The notes under the pieces are model-generated. The model did no database searches. It was not told where the DNA came from and saw only the letters and a list, made by a program, of their open reading frames with translations. Positions 42,092-50,784 of a DNA stretch of 51,411 bases are shown piece by piece (positions within the stretch are counted from its first letter, which is position 1; each line of letters starts with the position of its first letter). The translations under genes were made by a program, and so were the position numbers. The stretch lies in assembly GCF_001667735.1 (NCBI RefSeq), contig NZ_LZJN01000196.1, positions 1 to 51,411 of the forward strand, in the 5' to 3' direction. The DNA is from Mycobacterium sp. E183 (GTDB taxonomy: Bacteria > Actinomycetota > Actinomycetes > Mycobacteriales > Mycobacteriaceae).

Positions 42092-42411
42092 AGTGCGAAC
42101 AAGAATACTCGCCCGCACGCGAAAATGTGCGTCCTACCTACCCGTGTATGTTGATTGCCGCTTTGCGTGATTGACGGTTTCCATCCTCCGTCGGGTTTTG
42201 TCGACGCGCGTGCCGCCCTGCCGGAGAAGGCTTTCCGGGCACGGCCGCGATGGCGCCCTACCAGACGCGCGACACCGCGGGGTGTTCCTGGCCAGCCAAG
42301 CGTCCCCGCGTACCTCGAATCGAATCGCATGCGGTACCGTGGAAACGGTCATTCTCTCTACGAATCAGTGCGCCGCGAATTGAAGCCGCGGGCCGTCGAA
42401 GGAGTGCAGCG
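42092..42411. other. Intergenic region between the TetR and amidohydrolase genes
   Basis: About 320 bases of divergent promoter region. I see no copy of the TCTC-n-GAG palindrome here. A short inverted repeat ACCGT-GGAA-ACGGT lies at 42336-42349, 63 bases before the amidohydrolase start, with TACCGT as a possible -10. No gene is supported. Confidence 0.5.
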
Positions 42412-43599
42412 TTGAGTGCAGACATTCTGATCGTCTCGCCGGATGACCACCTGGTGGAACCGGCCGATCTGTGGACAAGCAGGCTGCCGGAGCGCTACCG
42501 CGACATCGGGCCGCGAATCGTTCGCACCAAGGGGCGCATGGACCCGAGCGTCACGTCCGATGTCGCATTCGTCGAGGATCCCGACGGCCGTGACGCGGAT
42601 ATCTGGCACTACGAGGATGCGGTCATCCCGATCCCCCTCATCAGTGCCGCCGCCGGCTACGACCTCGACGAGCTCAGCACCGACCCGATCACCTACGACG
42701 AGATGCGTCCGGGCTGCTTTCGCCCGGCGGACCGGCTCGCGGACATGGACATCGCAGGCATCGAGGCCTCGGCCTGCTTCCCCAACACGCTGGTCCGCTT
42801 CTGCGGCCAACGGTTTCTTTACGGCAAGGATAAGGAACTCGCCAGACTTTGCGTCGAGGCCTACAACGACTTTCAGATCGACGAATGGGGGGGTAGCTCG
42901 AACGGGCGGCTGATCCCGCTGGGGATCATTCCGCTGTGGGACGTCGAACTCGCCGCCAAGGAGGTCGAACGGGTTGCCGCCAAGGGAATGCGCGCGGTGT
43001 GCTTCTCCGAGCTACCCAGCCGTCTCGACCTGCCGTCCATCCACAGCGGCTACTGGGACCCCTTCTTCGCGTCCTGTGAGCGCAACCAAGTGGGCATCAT
43101 GTTGCACATCGGGTCGAGTTCCTCACTCACCAAGTCCTCGCCCGACTCTCCGCACGTGGTTACCAGCGCGCTCATGGCGGTCAACTGCACGATCGCGTTG
43201 GTCGACTGGCTGTTCTCCGCCAAGCTCGTTCAATTTCCGGACCTCAAGATCGCATTCGCCGAGGCGCAGGCCGGCTGGATTCCCTACTACCTGCAGCGTG
43301 TCGACGAGGTCTGGGAGGACCGTCGGGCCTGGGGCGGCATTCATCCCCTGTTGACCGAACCGCCCAGCAACCAGGTGCCGGGGCGCGTCTACTTCTCCAC
43401 CTTCGGCGACCCGGTCGCCTTCCGCATCCTCGATCTCGTCGGCCCCGACCAGCTGATGTTCGAGACCGACTACCCGCACAACGACACCAACTGGCCGAGG
43501 AGCCTGGAGGTCGCCAATAAGGCGACGGAGGGCCTGGACGAGGAGACAAAGCGGAAGGTGTTGTCCACCAACGCCAAAACGTTCTTCGGCATGGTGTGA
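42412..43599 (+). CDS. Amidohydrolase-2 family (ACMSD-like) metal-dependent hydrolase/decarboxylase
   Basis: The 395-residue protein has the amidohydrolase_2 metal motif near the N-terminus (SPDDHLVEPADLW, DxH), a central His in IMLHIGSSSSL, an EAQAGWIPYYLQRVDEVW segment and the metal-binding FETDYPHNDTNWP. Family members such as aminocarboxymuconate-semialdehyde decarboxylase perform non-oxidative decarboxylation or hydrolysis. TTG 42412 is chosen because GAAGGAG lies 8 bases upstream and the product then begins at the conserved strand; the open frame upstream lacks conservation. It converges on the second crotonase gene. Confidence 0.88.
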   Translation: MSADILIVSPDDHLVEPADLWTSRLPERYRDIGPRIVRTKGRMDPSVTSDVAFVEDPDGRDADIWHYEDAVIPIPLISAAAGYDLDELSTDPITYDEMRPGCFRPADRLADMDIAGIEASACFPNTLVRFCGQRFLYGKDKELARLCVEAYNDFQIDEWGGSSNGRLIPLGIIPLWDVELAAKEVERVAAKGMRAVCFSELPSRLDLPSIHSGYWDPFFASCERNQVGIMLHIGSSSSLTKSSPDSPHVVTSALMAVNCTIALVDWLFSAKLVQFPDLKIAFAEAQAGWIPYYLQRVDEVWEDRRAWGGIHPLLTEPPSNQVPGRVYFSTFGDPVAFRILDLVGPDQLMFETDYPHNDTNWPRSLEVANKATEGLDEETKRKVLSTNAKTFFGMV

Positions 43600-43632
43600 A
43601 CAACTGGCTCCGGGGATTTCGGATCGCGGGTA

Positions 43633-44457
43633 CTACAACGCCTTCCAGTCGGGTTTGCGCTTTTCGAGGAAGGCTCGCGGCCCCTCGACGGCGTCCTTGG
43701 TCAGCGCGACTTTCATCCGATAGTTCTCGGCGAGCAGTTCGGCCTCATAGATGGGCAGCGTGAGACCCTTGCGCACGGCCATCCGCGAACCTCGTACCGC
43801 CAGTGGCGCATTTGAATTGACGATTCCGGCGATCTCCCACGCCCGGTCCACCAATGAGTCGTGCGCCACCACCTCGGTGAAGATACCCAGGTCGTAGGCC
43901 CGTTGGGCGTCGAGTCGTTCGTGCTTGCCCATCAAGATCAACCGCATCGCGACGGGCAGCGGCAGAATCCGGGCAAGCCGCACCCCTTCGCGCCCGGACG
44001 TCACGCCGATGCTGACATGCGGATCCATCAACGTCGCGTGCTCCGACGCGACGGTGATATCCGCGGTCGTCACGAGATCCAGTCCCGCTCCGCAGGCGAT
44101 GCCGTTGACGGCGCAGATGATCGGCTTGGTCATCTGCAGCCACGGCGGCGTAGCCTCTTGGGGCGCGTCCCACTGGCGCATCGAGCTGAGGATGGGCTCG
44201 CCCTGGTTGTCGATTCCGGCCGCGTTGTCCATGTCGTGGTCGGCCGCCTTGTTGACGTCCGCGCCTACGCACAGGGCGCGTCCGGCGCCCGTAATGATGA
44301 CCGTCCAGATCTGTTGGGAACGTTCGATTTCCGAGTATGCGATCGACAGTTCGGCGATCATCTCGTCGTTGATCGCGTTGAGGACCTCGGGGCGGTTGAG
44401 GGTCACGCAAGCGGTGTGATCCCGCACCTCGACGTCGATCGTTTTGTACTGACTCAT
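43633..44457 (-). CDS. Crotonase-fold (enoyl-CoA hydratase family) protein
   Basis: The 274-residue crotonase has VTLNRPEVLNAINDEMIAEL, ALCVGADVNKA (oxyanion) and NGIACGAGLDLVTTADI, then the DPHVSIG motif. The two hydratase glutamates correspond by eye to Asp (GLDLV) and His (DPHVSIG), so activity other than hydration is possible, for example isomerisation or C-C hydrolysis. ATG 44457 overlaps the stop of the hydroxyacid dehydrogenase gene (ATGA). It is last in a minus-strand operon HpcH - TauD - 2-HADH - crotonase. Confidence 0.88.
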   Translation of the reverse strand: MSQYKTIDVEVRDHTACVTLNRPEVLNAINDEMIAELSIAYSEIERSQQIWTVIITGAGRALCVGADVNKAADHDMDNAAGIDNQGEPILSSMRQWDAPQEATPPWLQMTKPIICAVNGIACGAGLDLVTTADITVASEHATLMDPHVSIGVTSGREGVRLARILPLPVAMRLILMGKHERLDAQRAYDLGIFTEVVAHDSLVDRAWEIAGIVNSNAPLAVRGSRMAVRKGLTLPIYEAELLAENYRMKVALTKDAVEGPRAFLEKRKPDWKAL

Positions 44458-45539
44458 CTGATCCGACCCCCGCTCTCCAAAACGCCTGTGGCGCTGGGAC
44501 GAAATCCGAATGCGTCTTGAAATCGGTCGCAGAAGCGGGGCCAGACATCGGGATTCAGTAGCCGTGGTGGCACACCGCCGCCGAAGATCGTCTGCCACTG
44601 CGTGGCCGTGGCAACGGCGATATCGCGCGTGGCCTCGACCGTGATACCCGCGGTGTGGGGCGTGGCCACCACATTGGCAAGCTGCAGCAACGGATTTTCC
44701 TGGCGCGGTGGTTCCTCATGGAACACATCCAACCCCGCCCCGGCGATTCCTCCGGTGCGGAGCGCTTCGAGGAGCGCGGTTTCGTCATGGACGGGTCCGC
44801 GCGCTGTGGTGATGAAGAACGCTGTCGGCTTCATCGCCGCGAACTGCCGACTGCCGATCAATCCCTCGGTCTCACTGGTCAACGGACAGGTCACCTGGAC
44901 GAAGTCCGAGCGCTCGAGCAGTTCGGCAAGCGCGACGGCTCGCACCCCGCGTGCTCGCGCGCTCGCCTCGTCGAGGTAAGGGTCGAAAACGAGGACCTCC
45001 ATATCGAACGGCGCGCACAGTTCAACCAGGCGCCCACCGATCGCCCCGAGCCCGATGACACCCAGCGTCTTGCCCATCAACTGATTGCCCCGCAGGACCA
45101 TTCGATCGCTGAGGGAACCGGCTCGCAGCATCCGGTCTCCCGCGGTGATCTTCTTGGCCAGGTCGAGCATAAAGCCCAGCGCGTGCTCGGCGACCGCCTC
45201 CGCGCCCGGCCCGGAGTTGTTGCACACCGCGATTCCGGCGCGTGTGCACGCGTCCACGTCGATGACGTCGTACCCCGCGCCCGCCGAGCACACGGCGAGA
45301 AGCTTGTGACACCGTCGCAGCAAATCCGGCCCGGCCAGCCACTGCGCACCGCCGGCGTAGCCGGCCACGTCCGTGCGGGTGGCGACCTGGTATCCGTGTG
45401 CGGATTCCAAGATGGCCCAGCTGTCCGTGTCGGCCGCGGTCAAGTCGAGCTTGACCAGGTCGACGTCGGCATTTTCGAGGATCTCGCCGGCCACGGGATC
45501 CGTCCACCGCTCGTAAACCAGACGCGGACGAACGCTCAC
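44454..45539 (-). CDS. D-isomer-specific 2-hydroxyacid dehydrogenase
   Basis: The 361-residue NAD-dependent dehydrogenase has the Rossmann motif TLGVIGLGAIGGRLVEL, a substrate-binding VCSAGAGYDVIDVDAC, and the catalytic triad Arg in ITTARGPVHDE, Glu in DVFHEEP and His in ATPHTAGIT. It interconverts a 2-hydroxy acid and a 2-oxo acid. Its position next to an HpcH/HpaI aldolase, which makes or cleaves 2-oxo acids, suggests a linked step. GTG 45539 overlaps the dioxygenase stop (GTGA); its own stop overlaps the crotonase. Confidence 0.92.
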   Translation of the reverse strand: MSVRPRLVYERWTDPVAGEILENADVDLVKLDLTAADTDSWAILESAHGYQVATRTDVAGYAGGAQWLAGPDLLRRCHKLLAVCSAGAGYDVIDVDACTRAGIAVCNNSGPGAEAVAEHALGFMLDLAKKITAGDRMLRAGSLSDRMVLRGNQLMGKTLGVIGLGAIGGRLVELCAPFDMEVLVFDPYLDEASARARGVRAVALAELLERSDFVQVTCPLTSETEGLIGSRQFAAMKPTAFFITTARGPVHDETALLEALRTGGIAGAGLDVFHEEPPRQENPLLQLANVVATPHTAGITVEATRDIAVATATQWQTIFGGGVPPRLLNPDVWPRFCDRFQDAFGFRPSATGVLESGGRIR

Positions 45540-46654
45540 GTGTTCTTGACTTTGGGTTTCGCCTGCGCCGCCTTGAACATTTCGGCCAGTTCGGTGTTGA
45601 CGTTCTTGTAGTCGTTGCGGGCGATGGCGCCGTCGCGGCCCTCGACTACGTCGTATCCGAGGCGCAGGTCCTTGTTCTCCATGTGGAAGTACTCACGGCC
45701 GATCGGCAGTCGGCGGTCTTCGCGCGGCACTTCCATCCACGCCCGCAGGAAGCAGCGCGCCTTCTTCGGATCATTGCTGCTGACGAAGTCGGACCGCGAA
45801 TGGCACATCGCGAAGTTGTTGGCCACCGCGGCCTCGCCGGATTCCAGTCGGAATTCGACTTGCTGCTCGACCAGGATGTTGCGCAGTAGATCCACCGCCT
45901 CGACCTCTTGTGGCGTGAACTCACGGCCCAGGGCGTGCATCGCGGGCAGGATGCTGCTGTAGGTGAAGTTGATGCAGATTCGTCCGTCGATTTGGGAGAA
46001 GACGGGCACGTCATAGGGCGTCACGTCGGGTTGGTCGTCGGGCTGCTCGCTGCGGCGATGATGCGGGAACCCCCGGTAGAGCACTTCGAGCAGATCCGGC
46101 CGTTCCGCCAGAACCCGGTTGTGCGCAGCAGGCCCGCTGGCGAACTGGCTCTCCCCACCCTGCGCCGCGGGATACACACACAGCAGCGACAGGATGTCGG
46201 CGGCGTCGTTGTGCATCGCCAGCTCAGCCCGGGATTTGGTGCCCCGGGCGGGTTGTACGCCACCCGGCAGGATCTCCTCCTGCACGCGCACCATCCGGTG
46301 ACCGAAGGAGTTGTTCGACACGAGATACCCGAGGTGCGTGCAGAACGCCCAGTAAATTCTCTCGAGTTCCTCGATCGAGTGCTGTTCGACCGGAAAGCCG
46401 CGCACGCAGGCCAAGCCTTTGCCGAACATTAGTTCCCGGTAGAGCCGGGCCAGATCGTCGTCGAGATCCGGGTGCCGTGCGTCCTCGGGCGTGATGTCGT
46501 CTCGGTCCTTGTTCGCCGTCTTGGCCAGGATCGATTCCAAAGCCGCTACGTTGCGGGCCGATAAGTCGAACGCGAAGTCCTCCTTGCTCGTGAAGTCGGC
46601 CCCGGTCCACGCCATCGTGTCGGTGACGGGTTCGGTATAGATGGCTGTCGGCAT
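45536..46654 (-). CDS. TauD/clavaminate-synthase-like Fe(II)/2-oxoglutarate dioxygenase
   Basis: The 372-residue protein has the 2-His-1-Asp iron facial triad: H148-N-D150 in LAMHNDAADILSL and the distal H285 in NFAMCHSRSDF, with R287 positioned to bind 2-oxoglutarate. FGKGLACVRGFPVE and GYLVSNNSFGHRMVRVQ are typical of the TauD family. It should hydroxylate an organic acid with loss of CO2 from 2-oxoglutarate. ATG 46654 follows AGGAGGA; the longer open frame crosses into the aldolase gene. It lies 32 bases after the HpcH stop, in the same operon. Confidence 0.9.
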   Translation of the reverse strand: MPTAIYTEPVTDTMAWTGADFTSKEDFAFDLSARNVAALESILAKTANKDRDDITPEDARHPDLDDDLARLYRELMFGKGLACVRGFPVEQHSIEELERIYWAFCTHLGYLVSNNSFGHRMVRVQEEILPGGVQPARGTKSRAELAMHNDAADILSLLCVYPAAQGGESQFASGPAAHNRVLAERPDLLEVLYRGFPHHRRSEQPDDQPDVTPYDVPVFSQIDGRICINFTYSSILPAMHALGREFTPQEVEAVDLLRNILVEQQVEFRLESGEAAVANNFAMCHSRSDFVSSNDPKKARCFLRAWMEVPREDRRLPIGREYFHMENKDLRLGYDVVEGRDGAIARNDYKNVNTELAEMFKAAQAKPKVKNT

Positions 46655-46686
46655 CCGGTCCTCCTGAATGGGTTGGCTCACTGCGG

Positions 46687-47499
46687 CTATTGGTCGTCGT
46701 TCGTGCAAATCGGTTCGCGCGGTGACTCGCTCAGCCCGCGGAGCGCTTGCGCGCGCGTGGTGGCCGCCTCCGTCATCATCCCAATGTCGGTCCCCGCCGA
46801 GATGAACCGCAAACCCATCCCCACGAAACGACTGAGCAGTTCGAGGGACTTTATTCCGGCCATCCCGAGCGCCACGCCGTGACTTCGGCAAGCCGCCGCG
46901 ACCGATTCTACCGCACGCTGGAAATGGGGATTCTCATACTGCCCGTGGATGCCCATTTCAGCGGTCAGATCGCTCGGCCCGACGAGGATCATGTCGACGC
47001 CTTCCACCGACGCGATGGACTCGCAAGCTTCGACCGCCTGCGGAGTCTCGATCATCACGGCCACGACGGTGCGCCGTTCGAGCACCTCGACCAATTGTGT
47101 CGCCGGACGCTGCCCGAATCCGCTGACAGCGTTGGGACCCGATATCGATCGATGGCCGAGCGGGGGAAACCGCGCGGCGTGAACCACCGCCTCCGCCTCG
47201 CTCTTCGAATTCACATGCGGGACAATCACTCCCACTGCCCCGCCATCCAGCACACGGGCAATGACGCTGGCGTCGTGCGACGGCACCCGCACCAGACCGG
47301 ATATCCCCGCCCCGAGCGCGCTCATGCAGAGCATCTGTGCGGTTTCCAATGACGTGGATGTGTGTTCGAGATCGACATAAACGGCGTCGTACCCGCAGGC
47401 CGCCGCAACCGCGGGAACATCAGGGGTGCGTGAGTTGAGCAGAGCCAGGCACAGCACCAGGGGGTGTCCTCGCAAGGCGTCCCGCAGCGCCGTCGTCAT
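46687..47499 (-). CDS. HpcH/HpaI-family aldolase
   Basis: The 270-residue class II (metal-dependent) aldolase has AVYVDLEHTSTSLE, VRVPSHDASVIARVLDGGAVGVIVPHVN, VAVMIETPQAVEAC with the metal-binding Glu, and ILVGPSDLTAEMG. It cleaves 4-hydroxy-2-oxo acids to pyruvate plus an aldehyde. ATG 47499 begins MTTALRDALRG, as usual for the family; ATG 47535 is an in-frame alternative adding 12 residues. It is first in the minus-strand operon and divergent from the thiolase-like gene. Confidence 0.9.
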   Translation of the reverse strand: MTTALRDALRGHPLVLCLALLNSRTPDVPAVAAACGYDAVYVDLEHTSTSLETAQMLCMSALGAGISGLVRVPSHDASVIARVLDGGAVGVIVPHVNSKSEAEAVVHAARFPPLGHRSISGPNAVSGFGQRPATQLVEVLERRTVVAVMIETPQAVEACESIASVEGVDMILVGPSDLTAEMGIHGQYENPHFQRAVESVAAACRSHGVALGMAGIKSLELLSRFVGMGLRFISAGTDIGMMTEAATTRAQALRGLSESPREPICTNDDQ

Positions 47500-47551
47500 A
47501 GGCTCACGGTAGCCGACCGAGAATGCGGTTTCCATCTTTCTGCGAACTGTC

Positions 47552-47579
47552 GTTATCGAGCGGGCGGCGGTGTGATAAC
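47552..47579. repeat. Spaced inverted repeat GTTATC-N16-GATAAC
   Basis: Six-base perfect arms 16 bases apart, centred in the short region between the divergent HpcH and thiolase-like genes. It ends 8 bases before the thiolase ATG and could be an operator unlike the TCTC-n-GAG type. Confidence 0.4.
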
Positions 47580-47587
47580 CATGAGCT

Positions 47588-48733
47588 ATGCCGCCGAATC
47601 GCGTCGCTATCGTGGGCGCAGCCCTTTCCGACTGCGGTCGAGTTCCCGATAAGACCGCCATGGCGCTGATGGCGCAGTCCTCGCGGCGCGCGGTCGTCGA
47701 TGCGGGCCTGACGAAGGACGACGTCGACGGTTTCGGCGCTCATGGGACGTTGCTTCCGCCGGTCGAGGTCGGCGAGTACCTCGGTCTGCGCCCCGACTGG
47801 GTCGACGCGACCAACGTCGGAGGATCCTCGTGGGAAGTCATGGCCGGTCACGCCGCGGCAGCGATCGCGGCGGGGCAGATCGAGGTCGCCTTGTTGACGT
47901 ACGGATCGACCGCGCGCTCGGACGTCAAGCGCCGGGTGCGACCGTCCGCCGCCGCCATGGGCACCGGAGGCGTCCTGCAGTACGAGACGCCGTACGGCGC
48001 GACGTTGATCGCCAAGTACGCCATGGCGGCCAGGCGACACATGATCGAATTCGGCACGACCGTCGACCAGCTGGCGGAAGTCGCCGTCGCCGCCCACGAG
48101 TGGGCGGCCATGAACGAGAACGCATTTGAGCGCGACCGCATCACAGTGGCCGACGTGGCGAGCGCACCGATGCTGGCCGACCCGTTCACCTCCAAGCATG
48201 TGTGCCTGCGCACCGACGGTGGTGGCGCCGTCGTGCTGGCCAGCGAGCGGGTGGCCAAGGATTGCGCGAAAGAGCCGATCTGGATTCTCGGGTCGGCCGA
48301 CGCGACATCCCACGTCAGCATGAGCCAATGGCCCGATTTCACGACCTCGGCCGCCGCCCGCTCGGGCCCGCGAGCCTTCGCGCAGGCGGGCGTCGGCCCG
48401 GGTGACATCGACGTGTGCCAGCTCTACGACTCCTTCACGTCCACCGTGCTGCTGACCGTGGAAGATCTGGGCTTTTGCGCCAAGGGCGAAGGGGGACCGT
48501 ACATCGAATCCGGTGCGCTGCGCCCGGGCGGGGCGCTGCCGACCAACACCGACGGAGGCGGGCTGGCCTCCTGCCATCCCGGTATGCGAGGGATGTTCCT
48601 CATGGTCGAGGCGGTGCGGCAGTTGCGAGGCGAATGCGGGCGGCGCCAGGTCGGCGGGGCCCGGTTGGCCTGTGTGCACGCCATGGGCGGGTTCTTCACC
48701 CACAGCGCCACGATGATTCTCGGGAGGCAGTAG
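47588..48733 (+). CDS. Thiolase-fold lipid-transfer-protein-like aldolase (Ltp2-like)
   Basis: The 381-residue thiolase-superfamily protein (start NRVAIVGAALSDCGRVPDKT) lacks the N-terminal nucleophilic Cys: the usual NxxC region reads TNVGGSSWEVMAGH. It keeps a QLYDSFTS segment, SCHPGMRGMF with the His, and ACVHAMGG near the end. This pattern is that of Ltp2-type proteins, which catalyse retro-aldol cleavage of beta-hydroxyacyl-CoA rather than thiolysis and need a DUF35 partner. Such a partner gene follows with a 1-base overlap (TAGTG). The upstream ribosome site is weak. Function by analogy with cholesterol side-chain degradation. Confidence 0.88.
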   Translation: MPPNRVAIVGAALSDCGRVPDKTAMALMAQSSRRAVVDAGLTKDDVDGFGAHGTLLPPVEVGEYLGLRPDWVDATNVGGSSWEVMAGHAAAAIAAGQIEVALLTYGSTARSDVKRRVRPSAAAMGTGGVLQYETPYGATLIAKYAMAARRHMIEFGTTVDQLAEVAVAAHEWAAMNENAFERDRITVADVASAPMLADPFTSKHVCLRTDGGGAVVLASERVAKDCAKEPIWILGSADATSHVSMSQWPDFTTSAAARSGPRAFAQAGVGPGDIDVCQLYDSFTSTVLLTVEDLGFCAKGEGGPYIESGALRPGGALPTNTDGGGLASCHPGMRGMFLMVEAVRQLRGECGRRQVGGARLACVHAMGGFFTHSATMILGRQ

Positions 48734-49137
48734 TGACGGCACCCGATCGGCCCACGATCGACACCGACGGACAGGCCTGGTGGGCGGCCGCGCAGGACCG
48801 CAGATTGACGGTCAACCGATGCCGGTCCTGCGGTCGGGCCTCGTTGTACCCACGGCCGTTCTGCCCGCACTGTTGGTGCGAGGACGTCGAATTGGCGCCG
48901 GCCACCGGACGCGCGCGGCTGTACACCTGGAGCGTCATCCACCAGAACGCCGCGCCCTTCGACGCCCATGTTCCGTACGTACTGGCAATGGTGGACCTCG
49001 AAGAGGGGCCACGGCTGATGACCGTCGTCGAGGATTGCGCCATCGAAGACCTGCGCGCAGACATGGATCTGATGGTTGCCTTCCGCGAAGACGGCGATGG
49101 ATTCGTCGTACCGGTATTCCGCCCGGCACGCGCCTAA
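48733..49137 (+). CDS. DUF35 OB-fold/zinc-ribbon protein, partner of the thiolase-like protein
   Basis: The 134-residue protein has an N-terminal rubredoxin-like zinc ribbon (NRCRSCGRASLYPRPFCPHC, four Cys as CxxC-n-CxxC) and a C-terminal OB-fold acyl-CoA-associated domain (GRARLYTWSVIHQNAAPFDA). DUF35 proteins form complexes with thiolase-like aldolases; ChsH2 of cholesterol catabolism carries one as a domain. GTG 48733 shares its G with the thiolase TAG, so co-translation and complex formation are likely. It converges on the acyl-CoA ligase gene, 17 bases away. Confidence 0.92.
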   Translation: MTAPDRPTIDTDGQAWWAAAQDRRLTVNRCRSCGRASLYPRPFCPHCWCEDVELAPATGRARLYTWSVIHQNAAPFDAHVPYVLAMVDLEEGPRLMTVVEDCAIEDLRADMDLMVAFREDGDGFVVPVFRPARA

Positions 49138-49154
49138 GCTTCGCCGGCTGCCCG

Positions 49155-50726
49155 TTATCCCGCAGTCGCGAGACGGTCGGCGAGCAAACGGCGCCGCCCG
49201 ACCGACCCTTCGTCAAGCTTCGCGCGGTCGATCTTGCCGTTGGCGTTGATTGGAAGCGGCTCGTCCCACAGCACGAGTTCTTCCGGCAGTTTGTATTTCG
49301 GCATCCCCTCGGATACGAGAGCGACGGCGACCTCGGCCAGAGTGATATCGACGTCGGGTTCGAGCACAATTGCCATGGCCAGCCGCTCTCCGGTGGTGTC
49401 GTCGGCGACCGCATAGGCCGCACACTCGCGGACCCCGGCGATCCGAGAAACGGCCTCCTGCACCTCGGCCGCCGGGATCTTCAGCCCGTTGCGAATCACG
49501 ATGTCCTTGATGCGGCCGACGATCCGCACCCGGTCGCCGACGATGTCCGCCACATCGCCGGTGCGGAACCAGTCGCCGTCGAACGCCATCTTGTCGTCCT
49601 CGGCGTCGGTGTATCCGAGGAACGTGTGCGGCCCCCTGATGCAGCATTCGGCGGATTCGGCCGCGGATCCGACGCGCACTTCGACATCGTCGAGCGCCAC
49701 TCCGTCGTCGGCATGGCGCACCGCCCGCGACTCGCCCCGCAGACCGGAGGTGCTTACCGGTGCCTCCGAGGACCCATACGCACGCATGACGACGATGCCG
49801 AAATCGTCTTCGACGCGTTCGACGATCCGCCGGTCCAGCGTCGTGCCGCCGAGATAAACCGCCCGCAGCGGGACGACGGCGTCGCGCGCCACGGCCTCAT
49901 CGAGTATCCGGTCGAGCAGCCGGTCCGGACCGCCGTACCACGTCGCACCCGAGGTGACCAGCAGGTCGCACGTCGCCGACGGGTTCCAACGGTCCTCGAG
50001 AATCACCGGTATTGCGAGCATCGGTCCGATGAACAGCGCTTGCAAGACACCGGTGACCGACGCCAGCGGGCTGATCAGAAAAATCCGGTCTTCTGAACCC
50101 AGGCCCGCCGCCGCAATGTAGTTCGCCGACGCTTTGGCCAATGTGCTGAGCGAGTGGATCACGCCCTTTGGCCGAGACGTCGTACCCGAGGTGTAGAGCA
50201 CGAAGGATGGTTCGTCGGCCGGCCGCGCCGGGCGCGGCGGATCGCTGGCCAAGCGCTCACCGGCACCGAGTTCGATCCAACGGCACAGCCCGGATAATTC
50301 CGGCTCGGAGACCGCCGTCCAGTTCGGCGCCGCGCCGAGCCGCGCCCGGGTGCGGGTGAGAATGTCGGCGACGTGTTTGGCCCCGGCACTACGCGGCACG
50401 AGCAGCACCATCGCATCCGCCCGCAACGCCGCGTGGATCGCGACCACCGAGTCAACGTCGTTGCCGACCACCAAGACGATCGCGCTGCCCGGCACGACAC
50501 CGGCGTCTGCCATGGCCACGGCGGCCGAATCGATGCGCTCGTCCAGCTCGCCGTAGGTGAGTTCGGCGCCTCGGTCCACCACCGCTGGACGGCCGGGATG
50601 CCGGGCGGCTGCGGAGCGCACCATGTCGAACGGTTCCCCGGTCCACAGGCCGGCGGCGCGGTACCGGGGCCGCAGCGCCTCGGCGCGCCGACGCGCATGC
50701 GGCAGCAGTTCAGTCGGGCCGCCCAT
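49155..50726 (-). CDS. Acyl-CoA/aryl-acid ligase (ANL superfamily)
   Basis: The 523-residue ligase has FVLYTSGTTSRPKGVIHS, MRAYGSSEAPVSTS, DGDWFRTGDVADIVGDRVRI, GRIKDIVIRNGLKIPAAEVQE and the Lys motif PINANGKIDRAKLDE. The opening RPRYRAAGLWTGEPFDMVRSAA resembles cyclohexanecarboxylate/aryl-acid ligases (the AliA and MbtA-like branch) more than long-chain FadD. ATG 50726 is chosen because GGAGGGG lies 6 bases upstream; ATG 50741 is an alternative. It is divergent from the SDR gene across a TCTC-n-GAG site. It probably starts the pathway for a cyclic or aromatic acid. Confidence 0.9.
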   Translation of the reverse strand: MGGPTELLPHARRRAEALRPRYRAAGLWTGEPFDMVRSAAARHPGRPAVVDRGAELTYGELDERIDSAAVAMADAGVVPGSAIVLVVGNDVDSVVAIHAALRADAMVLLVPRSAGAKHVADILTRTRARLGAAPNWTAVSEPELSGLCRWIELGAGERLASDPPRPARPADEPSFVLYTSGTTSRPKGVIHSLSTLAKASANYIAAAGLGSEDRIFLISPLASVTGVLQALFIGPMLAIPVILEDRWNPSATCDLLVTSGATWYGGPDRLLDRILDEAVARDAVVPLRAVYLGGTTLDRRIVERVEDDFGIVVMRAYGSSEAPVSTSGLRGESRAVRHADDGVALDDVEVRVGSAAESAECCIRGPHTFLGYTDAEDDKMAFDGDWFRTGDVADIVGDRVRIVGRIKDIVIRNGLKIPAAEVQEAVSRIAGVRECAAYAVADDTTGERLAMAIVLEPDVDITLAEVAVALVSEGMPKYKLPEELVLWDEPLPINANGKIDRAKLDEGSVGRRRLLADRLATAG

Positions 50727-50754
50727 GGATGTCCCCTCCAATGCAAATTACTGC

Positions 50755-50765
50755 TCTCGATTGAG
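50755..50765. promoter_or_regulatory. Operator-like element TCTCGATTGAG
   Basis: This resembles TCTCAGATTTGAG at 40067 and lies inside a wider TTACT-N11-AGTAA inverted repeat (50749-50769) between the divergent ligase and SDR genes. It is a weaker palindrome than the other two sites. Confidence 0.45.
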
Positions 50766-50771
50766 TAAATG

Positions 50772-50777
50772 TAACCT
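50772..50777 (+). promoter_or_regulatory. Possible -10 element of a leaderless SDR transcript
   Basis: TAACCT fits TAnnnT and ends 7 bases before the SDR ATG at 50785, the spacing expected if transcription starts at the ATG itself. No ribosome binding site is visible, which agrees with a leaderless mRNA. Confidence 0.4.
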
Positions 50778-50784
50778 CTCACCC

